In this document: one piece after another, positions 24,947-32,910 of the stretch | Layout: each line of letters begins with the position of its first letter | Numbering within the stretch: the first letter of the stretch is position 1 | Assembly: GCF_003122385.1 (NCBI RefSeq) | Contig: NZ_CP029255.1 | Span: 2,914,001-2,978,000 of the forward strand | DNA length: 64,000 nt | Source of the DNA: Flavobacterium crocinum | Lineage (GTDB): Bacteria > Bacteroidota > Bacteroidia > Flavobacteriales > Flavobacteriaceae | Reading direction: 5' to 3' | Made by a program: the position numbers and the translations under genes | Notes under the pieces: model-generated | Told to the model about the DNA's origin: nothing | What the model saw: only the letters and a program-made list of their open reading frames with translations | Database searches by the model: none

Positions 24947-27181
24947 ATGAAAAGAGAAAAAAAATTATGGATTGTTTTTGCATTGGTAATGAGTATCTCA
25001 TTTGCAGTGCTGGGCTATTATGGATATGAAATTTATCAGCAGGCACCTCCGGTTCCTAAAGAGATTGTTTCAGATTCCGGAAAAGTTATTTTTAGCGAAA
25101 GCGAAATTAAAGACGGACAAAATATCTGGCAGAGTATAGGAGGCCAGGAAGTGGGATCGATCTGGGGACATGGTGCTTATGTGGCCCCGGACTGGACCGC
25201 TGATTGGCTGCACAGAGAAGCTGTTTTTATACTGGATATTTATGCACAAAAAGATTTTAATAAAAAGTATGCCGAATTAGATGCTGAAAAACAGTCGGCT
25301 TTGAAAGTTAGATTGCAGCAAGATTTAAGAACAAATCGATACAATTCTGAAACTGGAGTGCTCACAATTTCTGAAAATCGAGTTGCTGCAATAGAAAATT
25401 TAAGCCAATACTATAAAGGTCTTTTTACAAATGATCCTCAATTTGATAAACTGAGAAGCGACTATGCGATTCCGAAAAATTCTATCACAGATGTTGAAAG
25501 AATGCATAAAATGAATGCGTTTTTCTTTTGGGCAACCTGGGCTACAGTTACGAATCGTCCAGATAATAACATTTCGTATACACACAACTGGCCATCAGAC
25601 GAATTGGTTGGAAATACGGCAACAACTGAACTTTTGGCCTGGTCTGGAGTAAGTATTATTTTGTTGATTTTAAGTGTCGGCATCTTAGTTTTTTATCATG
25701 CAAAATCAGGTGAAGAAGAAGAATTTCCGCTTCCAAAAGAAGATCCGATTATCAAGCATGGCAAAACAAAATCAATGGGTTTGGTTGTCAAATACTTTTG
25801 GATTGTGAGTTTATTGATGGTTCTGCAAATGGTTTTCGGAATCATAACGGCGCATTACGGTGTCGAAGGAAATGGTTTGTACGGAATTCCAATTGATCAG
25901 ATTTTACCTTATGCTGTTACGCGTACTTGGCACACACAATTGGCCATTTTCTGGATTGCAACGGCTTGGCTGGCAACGGGATTATATATTGCTCCGGCAG
26001 TTTCGGGCAAAGACCCTAAATTTCAATGTTTTGGAATTAACTTTTTGTTTGTCGCTTTACTAATTATTGTTTTAGGTTCAATGGCTGGACAATGGTTTGG
26101 TGTAATGCAGAAACTGAATTTAGTTCAAAATTTCTGGTTTGGACATCAAGGTTACGAATATGTTGATTTGGGTCGTTTCTGGCAGATTTTTCTTTTAGTG
26201 GGATTGTTTTTATGGCTGGCATTAATGATCCGTCCATTACTTCCGGTTTTGAAGAAAAAAACAGAAGAGAAAAACTTAATCATTTTGTTCCTGGTTTCTT
26301 GTACTGCCATTGCCATGTTCTACGGAGCGGGATTAATGTGGGGAAGACAAACCAATTTAGCCATCGCAGAATATTGGAGATGGTGGGTTGTGCATCTTTG
26401 GGTGGAAGGTTTCTTTGAAGTATTTGCAACGGTTGTAATTGCGTTTTTGTTTGTTCGTTTGGGATTATTAAAAACGAAAACTGCAACTTTAAATGTTCTT
26501 TTTGCGACGATTATTTTCATGTCTGGAGGAATTTTAGGGACATTCCATCATTTGTATTTCTCGGGAACACCAACGGCGATTATGGCACTTGGAGCTACTT
26601 TCAGTGCTTTAGAAGTTGTGCCTTTAACTTTAATCGGATTTGAAGCCTATCAAAACTATAAACTCTCAAAATCAACACAATGGATTGCCGATTACAAATG
26701 GCCAATCTACTTTATGATTTCTGTAGCTTTTTGGAATTTCCTCGGAGCGGGAATCTTTGGATTCATCATTAATCCGCCAATTGCATTGTACTATGTTCAG
26801 GGATTAAATACAACACCTTTACACGGGCATACCGCTTTATTTGGAGTGTACGGAATGCTTGGAATTGGTTTGGTATTATTTGTATTGAGAAGCTTATATC
26901 GAAACGTAAGCTGGAATAATAAACTGCTTAAAATTACTTTCTGGTCTTTAAATATTGGTTTATTCCTGATGGCAATTCTGAGTTTGCTTCCTATCGGAGT
27001 TTGGCAGGCAATTGAAAGCATCAATCACGGAATGTGGTACGCTCGTTCATCAGAATTAATGCAACAACCAGCAATGATTACGCTGAAATGGCTTCGTGCC
27101 ATTGGAGACTCAATCTTCGGAATCGGATTTATTACAATGGCCTGGTTTGTATTTGAACTGACATTAAAAAACAAAAAATAA
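24947..27181 (+). CDS. norB: Nitric oxide reductase, quinol-dependent large subunit (qNOR/NorZ type)
   Basis: 744 aa, about the length of single-subunit qNOR. Reduces two NO to N2O with electrons from quinol. The N-terminal helix is followed by a large periplasmic domain (residues about 35-220, with QNIWQSIGGQEVGSIWGHGA). About a dozen helices follow that bind the hemes and FeB. Ligand-type histidines are in RTWHTQLAIFW, VHLWVEGFFE, FHHLYFSGTP and PLHGHTALFGVYG, and the Glu of WVEGFFE is the FeB-site glutamate of NORs. ATG 24947 is chosen; a TTG at 24932 would lie inside the operator. ric/ytfE follows after 23 bp. Confidence 0.93.
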   Translation: MKREKKLWIVFALVMSISFAVLGYYGYEIYQQAPPVPKEIVSDSGKVIFSESEIKDGQNIWQSIGGQEVGSIWGHGAYVAPDWTADWLHREAVFILDIYAQKDFNKKYAELDAEKQSALKVRLQQDLRTNRYNSETGVLTISENRVAAIENLSQYYKGLFTNDPQFDKLRSDYAIPKNSITDVERMHKMNAFFFWATWATVTNRPDNNISYTHNWPSDELVGNTATTELLAWSGVSIILLILSVGILVFYHAKSGEEEEFPLPKEDPIIKHGKTKSMGLVVKYFWIVSLLMVLQMVFGIITAHYGVEGNGLYGIPIDQILPYAVTRTWHTQLAIFWIATAWLATGLYIAPAVSGKDPKFQCFGINFLFVALLIIVLGSMAGQWFGVMQKLNLVQNFWFGHQGYEYVDLGRFWQIFLLVGLFLWLALMIRPLLPVLKKKTEEKNLIILFLVSCTAIAMFYGAGLMWGRQTNLAIAEYWRWWVVHLWVEGFFEVFATVVIAFLFVRLGLLKTKTATLNVLFATIIFMSGGILGTFHHLYFSGTPTAIMALGATFSALEVVPLTLIGFEAYQNYKLSKSTQWIADYKWPIYFMISVAFWNFLGAGIFGFIINPPIALYYVQGLNTTPLHGHTALFGVYGMLGIGLVLFVLRSLYRNVSWNNKLLKITFWSLNIGLFLMAILSLLPIGVWQAIESINHGMWYARSSELMQQPAMITLKWLRAIGDSIFGIGFITMAWFVFELTLKNKK

Positions 27182-27204
27182 AAACATATTTAAATATAAG
27201 AATC

Positions 27205-27936
27205 ATGGAAAATTTAAAAAACAAAACAATAGGATCGTTTGTGGCTGAGGATTTTAGAACTGCTGCCGTTTTCTCCAAATACAGAATAGATTTTTGTTGT
27301 AAAGGAAACCGAACTGTAACAGAAGTCTGTGAAAAACAAAATATCGATGCCGATACTTTATTGGAGAATGTTCTGCAAATTACACAATCAGAAAACAACG
27401 GAAGCATCGATTTTAATTCCTGGCCTTTAGATTTACTGGCAGATTATATTGAGAAAACGCATCATCGTTATGTAGAAGAAAAAACGAATGTTTTATTGCC
27501 GTTTTTAGATAAATTGTGCAAAGTTCATGGAGCCAATCATCCTGAATTATTCAAGATTAATGAATTATTTATTGGCTGTGCGGGTGAATTGTCACAGCAC
27601 ATGAAAAAAGAAGAATTGATATTGTTTCCTTTTGTAAAAAGAATGATAAAAACGAAAGAATCAGACGGGATTTTACACCAGCCTTCTTTCGGAACCGTTT
27701 CAAATCCGATTGCGATGATGATGCACGAACACGATAATGAAGGCGAACGTTTTAGAGCAATTGCCGAATTGACCAATAATTACACGCCACCAGCAGACGC
27801 TTGTACGACTTACAGAGTGACTTTTGCGATGTTGAAAGAGTTTGAGGCAGATTTACACAAACACATTCATTTGGAAAATAACATCTTATTTCCAAAAGCA
27901 GTCGTTTTAGAAAAAGACTTTGTTGAAGCAGAATAA
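27205..27936 (+). CDS. ric: Iron-sulfur cluster repair di-iron protein (Ric/YtfE/ScdA)
   Basis: 243 aa. The N-terminal ScdA domain carries YRIDFCCKGNRT with Cys31 and Cys32. The C-terminal hemerythrin-like four-helix bundle has iron-ligand histidines and acids in EKTHHRYVEE, HMKKEELILFPF, MMHEHDNEGERF and LHKHIHLENNILFP. It helps restore Fe-S clusters damaged by NO or oxidants. It is 23 bp downstream of norB and in the same direction, so the two would be induced together, which fits the NO-response reading of the locus. Confidence 0.95.
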   Translation: MENLKNKTIGSFVAEDFRTAAVFSKYRIDFCCKGNRTVTEVCEKQNIDADTLLENVLQITQSENNGSIDFNSWPLDLLADYIEKTHHRYVEEKTNVLLPFLDKLCKVHGANHPELFKINELFIGCAGELSQHMKKEELILFPFVKRMIKTKESDGILHQPSFGTVSNPIAMMMHEHDNEGERFRAIAELTNNYTPPADACTTYRVTFAMLKEFEADLHKHIHLENNILFPKAVVLEKDFVEAE

Positions 27937-27956
27937 AGGTTAATTTTATTAATTCG

Positions 27957-28004
27957 AAAAGCACCGATAGCCTATCTGATAAATGATAATTATCGGTGTT
28001 TTTT
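27957..28004 (+). terminator. Terminator after ric
   Basis: CACCGATA at 27962-27969 pairs with TATCGGTG at 27991-27998 and is followed by TTTTTTATTT; the 21-nt loop contains a smaller AT-rich hairpin. Confidence 0.65.
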
Positions 28005-28049
28005 ATTTCAAGAAATGTTATTTTTTAACGAATTGAGTTTTACTAAAAA

Positions 28050-28184
28050 AAACACATAGAAATATAGATTTTAACAAACTTAAAAGACGATTTTAGAAAA
28101 TCTAGATTTTTACACATAGCTATGTGTATTCATGCAAGTGAAACGCCTTTTAAATGCTTGCAAAATCTATGTCCCTATGTGTTT
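28050..28184. repeat. ACATAGAA-type arrays with nested palindromes, left copy
   Basis: The left arm at 28050-28072 (CACATAGA-AATATAGA-TTTT) is complementary to the right arm at 28162-28184 (AAAATCTATGTCCCTATGTG). Between them lie the perfect palindromes AAAATCTAGATTTT (28097-28110) and TACACATAGCTATGTGTA (28111-28128) and a TGCAAG/CTTGCA pair (28133/28157). The same unit recurs at 29707-29797, on the other side of the next gene. Confidence 0.75.
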
Positions 28185-28203
28185 AAATAAAATTTATTCA
28201 TTT

Positions 28204-29427
28204 ATGAATTCTCAAAAAACCTGGATACTCTGCTGTTTTTTTAATTTTCTGATTGCGTGCGTTTTCGGATTATTAATGCGGTTTATATATTTGTTTCCAT
28301 TAGATTTTTTAAACTATAGTTTTTTGCTTCATGCGCATTCTCATGTTGCTATGTTAGGCTGGGTTTATATGATTGTTTATGTTTTGGTCGTTCATTTTTT
28401 TATTCCGAAAGAAAAAAGACAGAAACCGATTTACAATCGTTTATTCTGGCTGACAGAATTTTCAGTTATAGGAATGATGATTGCTTTTCCAATTCAGGGA
28501 TATGCTTTGTTTTCGATCATATTTTCAACGATACATATTTTGCTGAGTTATGTTTTTTGCCGTTTGGTTTGGAAAGATTGTTCTAAAGATAAATCTCCAT
28601 CGAAAAGACTTTTATTGGTTTCCATTTTATTTATGATTTTATCGACATGTAGTGTCTGGTGTCTTGGTCCGGCCGTAAGTATGTTAGGAAAACAAAGTAC
28701 TTTTTATCAGATTGCGATTCAGTTTTTCCTTCATTTTCAATTTAATGGCTGGTTTGTATTGGCGATTTTAGCTTTATTTTTAAAACAATTTCAAAATAAA
28801 ATCGATGAAGTGAAATTTAAGAAGTTTTATTTGCTAATAATTATTTCTACATTATTAACGGTTACTTTCCCAATACGGTGGTTTGTCGAAAATAATGTTT
28901 TGAATTATATCAATGGTTTAGGAGTTTTGATTCAATTAGTAGCTTTTCTCTATTTTTATAAAATGCTAAAACCTCAAATTAGTCATTTTAAAAGTAATTT
29001 AGATAAAACCACAAAAATGGTTTATAGTCTGGCATTGTGCTCTTTGATTTTGAAAATCGGAATTCAATTGCTTACTATTTTTCCAAATTTGGCCGAGGTT
29101 TCACATCAAATTAGAAACTTTGTAATTGGTTTTATTCATTTAACCACTTTAGGAATCATAACGGGGTTTTTGTTTGGAATTTTACTGCAAAATAAAATAC
29201 TTTCTGTTAATTCTTCAATATTAAAAATAGGAGTGAAGTGCTTTATTTTTGGATATATTTTTACAGAGATTTTATTGTTTTTGCAAGGTTGGTTTTTGTT
29301 TTTTGAAGAAGGAACAATCCCTGGATATTTTCAAAGTATTTTGATATTGAGTATTCTTTTGGTTTTGGGATTGGTTTTAATGATGGTATCTGTAATAAAT
29401 TTTCGTTCCAATAATTCCCGTAAATAA
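28204..29427 (+). CDS. Polytopic membrane protein with conserved histidines, NO/nitrite island, unknown function
   Basis: 407 aa with about 11-12 hydrophobic helices. Helix 2 has LLHAHSHVAMLGW (His43, His45, His47), helix 6 has FLHFQFNGWFVLA, and a late helix has GFIHLTTLGIITG. Paired histidines in membrane helices resemble heme- or metal-binding proteins of the heme-copper oxidase/NnrS type, and its place between ric and the nirK operon agrees, but I cannot name the family. ATG 28204 is preferred to ATG 28132, which lies inside the palindromic repeat. A related repeat lies on the other side of the gene, so it may have arrived as a unit. Confidence 0.6.
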   Translation: MNSQKTWILCCFFNFLIACVFGLLMRFIYLFPLDFLNYSFLLHAHSHVAMLGWVYMIVYVLVVHFFIPKEKRQKPIYNRLFWLTEFSVIGMMIAFPIQGYALFSIIFSTIHILLSYVFCRLVWKDCSKDKSPSKRLLLVSILFMILSTCSVWCLGPAVSMLGKQSTFYQIAIQFFLHFQFNGWFVLAILALFLKQFQNKIDEVKFKKFYLLIIISTLLTVTFPIRWFVENNVLNYINGLGVLIQLVAFLYFYKMLKPQISHFKSNLDKTTKMVYSLALCSLILKIGIQLLTIFPNLAEVSHQIRNFVIGFIHLTTLGIITGFLFGILLQNKILSVNSSILKIGVKCFIFGYIFTEILLFLQGWFLFFEEGTIPGYFQSILILSILLVLGLVLMMVSVINFRSNNSRK

Positions 29428-29498
29428 ATTCCCGAGGAACGATATATTTATAGAATATTATTAATTAAGTAAAAATGAAAAATTTCATTTAGAAGTTT

Positions 29499-29580
29499 TT
29501 CCTGCAAGGTTTCAAAAACCTTACAGGTATCTGGATATGTAAAAATAAATACCTATGAGGTTTTTGAAACCTTGCAGGAA
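29499..29580. repeat. Long palindrome, CCTGCAAGGTTTCAAAAACC type
   Basis: 29499-29529 pairs with 29550-29580 (31 bp each, three mismatches) around a 20-bp AT-rich loop. Each arm itself contains GGTTTCAAAAACC, so nested hairpins are possible. No coding potential. Confidence 0.8.
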
Positions 29581-29632
29581 TTAAAACTGTTTAGAAATTA
29601 TCAATTCAATCATTGAGTAAGTATATAAATAA

Positions 29633-29672
29633 AAAACAAGAGCTGATTTTTTCCAAAATCAAACTCTTGTTT
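29633..29672. terminator. Bidirectional terminator-like hairpin
   Basis: AAACAAGAGCTGATTTT pairs with AAAATCAAACTCTTGTTT with one bulged position, flanked by A and T runs, between the converging membrane-protein gene and SCO gene. Confidence 0.65.
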
Positions 29673-29706
29673 CTTACTAATTAACCTATTTAATTTACTT
29701 TCTTTT

Positions 29707-29797
29707 AAAATACATAGAGAGCTATGAGTTAAAATCTAGATTTTTTTAAATTATCTGTGTAGTTTTTCTGAAATCTATGTTTCTATGTGTTTTAAAA
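29707..29797. repeat. ACATAGAA-type array, right copy
   Basis: TACATAGAGAGCTATG at 29711 and, on the complement of 29770-29797, CACATAGA-AACATAGA-TTTC, with AAAATCTAGATTTT shared with the left copy at 28097. The two copies flank the gene at 28204. Confidence 0.7.
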
Positions 29798-29805
29798 TAA
29801 ATCCG

Positions 29806-30408
29806 CTAAATTTTCCCTGCTTCCTGATTTATTACTTCGATAGTTTTTTCATTATTTACACCCAAACCTTCCTGCTGAAAAATCAATTCTCCTTCGGGAT
29901 TAAACACACTGATAATATTCGAATGCGAAAAATCAATAGGAGATATTTTTTTATAATTAACAGCCAAAACTGCTGCAAACTCACGTGTGTTTTCTTCTGT
30001 TGAACGAAGGAAAATCCACGGAGCCTGATTCATTTGATTTTCAATCGCAAAAGATTTTAATCTTTCAGGCGTATCTGTTTTTGGGTCTATACTTACCAGG
30101 ATTAATTTTACATTTTGTTTGTACTTTTTATTCAATTTGGATTCAATGTCACGCATATCGGCAACTAATCTTGGACATGCAGCTTTACAGCTTGTGTAAA
30201 TCATTACCATTACGAGAACATTTCCTCTGAGTGATTTTAACTCAATATTATTTCCATCTTGAGTTGTCCATTTTGAAGGCAGATTGTAAATAGATAAATC
30301 ACTGATTTCTTTTGTTGTTTCTGCTTTGTTTTCTGCTTTTATGTCGGCCTTTTTACAACTGTAAAAAGATAAGGCAAGAGCAAGAAATACAATTGTTATT
30401 TTTTTCAT
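29806..30408 (-). CDS. SCO1/SenC family copper chaperone, lipoprotein
   Basis: 200 aa. Lipobox FYSC (Cys18), then a thioredoxin fold. Copper ligands are visible: Cys74 and Cys78 in TSCKAACP and His162 in DFSHSN. SCO proteins deliver copper to or reduce thiols in CuA sites. Here the likely client is the copper nitrite reductase made from the first gene of the same operon (inference). Gap to the upstream FGE-like gene is 16 bp. It is the last gene of the operon. Confidence 0.9.
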   Translation of the reverse strand: MKKITIVFLALALSFYSCKKADIKAENKAETTKEISDLSIYNLPSKWTTQDGNNIELKSLRGNVLVMVMIYTSCKAACPRLVADMRDIESKLNKKYKQNVKLILVSIDPKTDTPERLKSFAIENQMNQAPWIFLRSTEENTREFAAVLAVNYKKISPIDFSHSNIISVFNPEGELIFQQEGLGVNNEKTIEVINQEAGKI

Positions 30409-30424
30409 TTCAAACTAATTTAAA

Positions 30425-31201
30425 TTAGATTTTTGGTTTTGTTGTGCTTGCGCATCTAAAGCCAAGATTTCTTGTAGAATATTGTGCTTTCAAACTTCCT
30501 CTGAAGGCGTATCGCATAAAAGCGGCATAATCCATTAAATCGGATGCATTAACTGAGGCGCCTCCACAGAAAAGGTTTTTATCGCTGCTTTTATCTTTTC
30601 TGGATTCGCCAGATAAAAAAATACTGTTGAAATCAGATGTCCATTCCCAGACTAAACCGTGCATATCATAAACGCCCCAATAATTCTTGAATGTTTTACC
30701 AATTTCATTTTCGTAAGTTCTCGATTTCTCGTACCAGGATAAAATATATTCGTTGAATTCTTTTTTGGTTCGGGCATCTATTTTTTTGGTGTCGGCCATT
30801 GCTACATATTCCCATTCGTCCATTGTGGCTAATCGTTTGCCTTCACATTCACAGTATTTTTTAGCAGCAAACCAAGAAACACTTGTAACTGGCGAATTTG
30901 GTTTTGCGTTTCCAAAATCAAAATCGTTTATCCAATAAGAGAGATAACTTTTGTCAGCAAAAATTCCTTTTATTTTTGATTTTCGATAGGAAGGATTTTT
31001 TTTGACAAACTCTAAAAACTGACTGTTAGTTACAGGATAAACATCTATATAAAATGACTTCACAACTACAGGATTTTTGGAAACAGCTCCATAAAGAGGG
31101 ACAAAAGATCCCTCTTTAATGAAAGCCATTCCTTTTTCCTGCGCTTTCATGACACTAAACACAGAGAAAAAGAGAGTTAGTATGAAAATGTATTTTTTCA
31201 T
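30425..31201 (-). CDS. Formylglycine-generating-enzyme-like (SUMF1 fold) exported protein
   Basis: 258 aa, signal peptide 1-20 (...FSVMKAQ). The FGE-sulfatase fold is shown by PVTNSQFLEFVKKNP, VTSVSWFAAKKYCECEGKRL, the following ATMDEWEYVA and the terminal NLGFRCA. The paired catalytic cysteines of true sulfatase-activating FGE are not seen in the expected segment before the C-terminus (one Cys in LFCGGASVNAS), and no sulfatase is near. So it is an FGE-like protein, perhaps a maturation or structural factor for the nitrite reductase. It lies between nirK (16 bp) and the SCO gene (16 bp). Confidence 0.85.
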   Translation of the reverse strand: MKKYIFILTLFFSVFSVMKAQEKGMAFIKEGSFVPLYGAVSKNPVVVKSFYIDVYPVTNSQFLEFVKKNPSYRKSKIKGIFADKSYLSYWINDFDFGNAKPNSPVTSVSWFAAKKYCECEGKRLATMDEWEYVAMADTKKIDARTKKEFNEYILSWYEKSRTYENEIGKTFKNYWGVYDMHGLVWEWTSDFNSIFLSGESRKDKSSDKNLFCGGASVNASDLMDYAAFMRYAFRGSLKAQYSTRNLGFRCASTTKPKI

Positions 31202-31217
31202 GCTGTTTGTTTGCTGT

Positions 31218-32663
31218 TTATCTTAATGCTTTTACCATTTCTGGTGTAACTTCTGTTTTATTATTTCCCCAGCTGTTATAAATGTAGGTCAGTACATTTG
31301 CGATTTCATCATCAGATAAATTCTGGGAAGGCATAACGTTGTTGTATTTTTTGCCATTAACGGTTACTTCTCCGGTTAAACCATGCAGAATTGTTTTAAT
31401 AGCACGTTTAGAATCGGCATTTAGATAATCTGATTTTGCCAAAGGAGGAAAAGTACTCGGAATTCCTTGCCCTTCAGATTGATGACAGGCGAAACAAGTA
31501 GTTCCAAAAATTTCTTTACCAATATTAATTTTCTCGGTAACTGTTCGTTTTGGAATTGTAGTTTTTGCAGTTGGTCCACCGGGCATTTTCTGAATCGTTC
31601 CGCCTTCAGGCAGATAAATACCTTCCTGAATGGTTCCGGAATAAATGTTTTTGTTCTCTTTTCCTTCTACTTTCAACATTCCCAATGCCCCTTTATTAAA
31701 TGCTCTGAAAATAGAATGATCTACCAAAATAAAAGTTCCGGGAGTTTCTACTTTAAAATCGACAATTGCAGCACCGCCGGCAGGAATAAGAGTCGTTTGT
31801 ACATTTTTGTTAACCATGCTTCCGCCTTCAACGTGTACATTGTCAAATATTTCACCAATTACATGGAAAGAAGAAACTAAATTTGGACCGCCGTTTCCAA
31901 CAAATAAACGAACCGTTTCACCAACTTTTGCAGTTAATTCATTTCCGTTTGTTAACGAACCTACTTTTCCGTTAAATACAACATAATCAGGTGTTTCTTT
32001 TACTGCTTTGTTCATGTCAAACGGCTGAAGACCTTTGGCTCCATATTCACCCTGAGTGTAAAAATCGCCCTGCATTACATAGTATTCTTTATCGACAGTA
32101 GGAAGTCCGCCTTCTGGTTCAACCAAAATCAAGCCGTACATACCATTTGCAATGTGCATCCCAACAGGAGCTGTAGCGCAGTGATATACATACAATCCGG
32201 GATTGATTACTTTAAAGCTAAAAACTTTTTCATGTCCCGGCGCTACGAGAGAAGAAGTCGCTCCACCACCTGGACCAGTTACAGCATGTAAATCGATGTT
32301 GTGAGGCAGTTTATTGTCAGGATGGTTTTTTAAGTGAAATTCAACTTCGTCGCCAACACGCGTTCTGATAAAACTTCCGGGAACAGAACCTCCAAATGTC
32401 CAATATGTATATTTTACACCATCGGTCATAGTGCCTTCCTGTTCCTTGATTTCCATGTTTAATTTCAATTTCATGGCGGTTCTGTTTCCAACTGGTTTTG
32501 GAACATGAGGAGGCGATGTAAGCTCAGCTTCCATTTCGCCTTCAGTCATAATATCGGCGTAATTATGTGCTTCCTCTTTTTTGCAGCTTCCTAATAAAAG
32601 AAGCATAAAAAACGAACAAAATAGTATGCTCATTTTGATTAAAAATTTAGTATTTCTTTTCAT
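31218..32663 (-). CDS. nirK: Copper nitrite reductase NirK with fused C-terminal cytochrome c
   Basis: 481 aa lipoprotein (lipobox LGSC, Cys27). Reduces nitrite to NO. Two cupredoxin domains cover about 55-340. Type 1 copper ligands: His121, Cys162, His170, Met175. Type 2: His126, His161 and His316 of the partner subunit. Catalytic residues: Asp124 (HNIDLH) and His267 (SFHVIG). From 380 a cytochrome c domain follows, with heme site CFACH (390-394) and probable axial Met444 (VMPSQNLSD). It is the first gene of the nirK, FGE-like, SCO operon, with an operator at 32704. Confidence 0.95.
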   Translation of the reverse strand: MKRNTKFLIKMSILFCSFFMLLLLGSCKKEEAHNYADIMTEGEMEAELTSPPHVPKPVGNRTAMKLKLNMEIKEQEGTMTDGVKYTYWTFGGSVPGSFIRTRVGDEVEFHLKNHPDNKLPHNIDLHAVTGPGGGATSSLVAPGHEKVFSFKVINPGLYVYHCATAPVGMHIANGMYGLILVEPEGGLPTVDKEYYVMQGDFYTQGEYGAKGLQPFDMNKAVKETPDYVVFNGKVGSLTNGNELTAKVGETVRLFVGNGGPNLVSSFHVIGEIFDNVHVEGGSMVNKNVQTTLIPAGGAAIVDFKVETPGTFILVDHSIFRAFNKGALGMLKVEGKENKNIYSGTIQEGIYLPEGGTIQKMPGGPTAKTTIPKRTVTEKINIGKEIFGTTCFACHQSEGQGIPSTFPPLAKSDYLNADSKRAIKTILHGLTGEVTVNGKKYNNVMPSQNLSDDEIANVLTYIYNSWGNNKTEVTPEMVKALR

Positions 32664-32698
32664 ATTATCTGGGTTTTGTTTTCGTTTTAAATACTAGT

Positions 32699-32706
32699 CA
32701 AAAATA
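32699..32706 (-). promoter_or_regulatory. -7 element of the nirK operon
   Basis: Plus-strand CAAAAATA, TATTTTTG on the coding strand, 35 bp before the nirK ATG. It overlaps the inverted repeat by three bases. Confidence 0.6.
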
Positions 32707-32727
32707 AAAGACAATTTTATCTTTTAT
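32704..32727. promoter_or_regulatory. Rrf2/NsrR-type operator copy 3, in front of nirK
   Basis: ATAAAAGACAA-TT-TTATCTTTTAT: identical to the norB operator except one base in one half and the 2-bp spacer. It covers the region between -7 and -33 of the nirK promoter, which fits repression. Confidence 0.8.
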
Positions 32728-32865
32728 TATGATAAAAATCATGTTTACAGATAATTTTAGCGCTTTTTCAGGGAATTATTTAAAGGGTAAATCTTGTTAA
32801 AAAAAACGTATTGATATTTTTTTAATAAAAATAAATGACACTCTGAATTTTAGAATAATAATGAT

Positions 32866-32873
32866 TATTTTTG
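32866..32873 (+). promoter_or_regulatory. -7 element (TATTTTTG) of the alpha-oxoamine synthase gene
   Basis: TAnnTTTG match 37 bp before ATG 32911; no clear -33 partner. Confidence 0.45.
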
Positions 32874-32910
32874 CTCGCTGATTAAGTTAAAAAAATTACT
32901 ACACTATATT

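Larger units (their letters stand above)
29428..29805. other. 378-bp gene-free stretch made of three hairpins
   Basis: No reading frame of note. It holds a 31-bp imperfect palindrome (29499-29580), a terminator-like hairpin (29633-29672) and an ACATAGAA-type array (29707-29797), between converging genes. Confidence 0.7.

Noticed and set aside
28081..28102. TTAAAAGACGA-TT-TTAGAAAATCT, a possible fourth Rrf2 operator before the membrane-protein gene
   Set aside because: Only the left half resembles the operator; the right half does not, and the stretch is part of a repeat region.
28132..28203. N-terminal extension of the histidine-rich membrane protein
   Set aside because: ATG 28132 lies within a palindromic repeat and the extra 24 residues do not look like a signal or helix; ATG 28204 is adjacent to the first helix.
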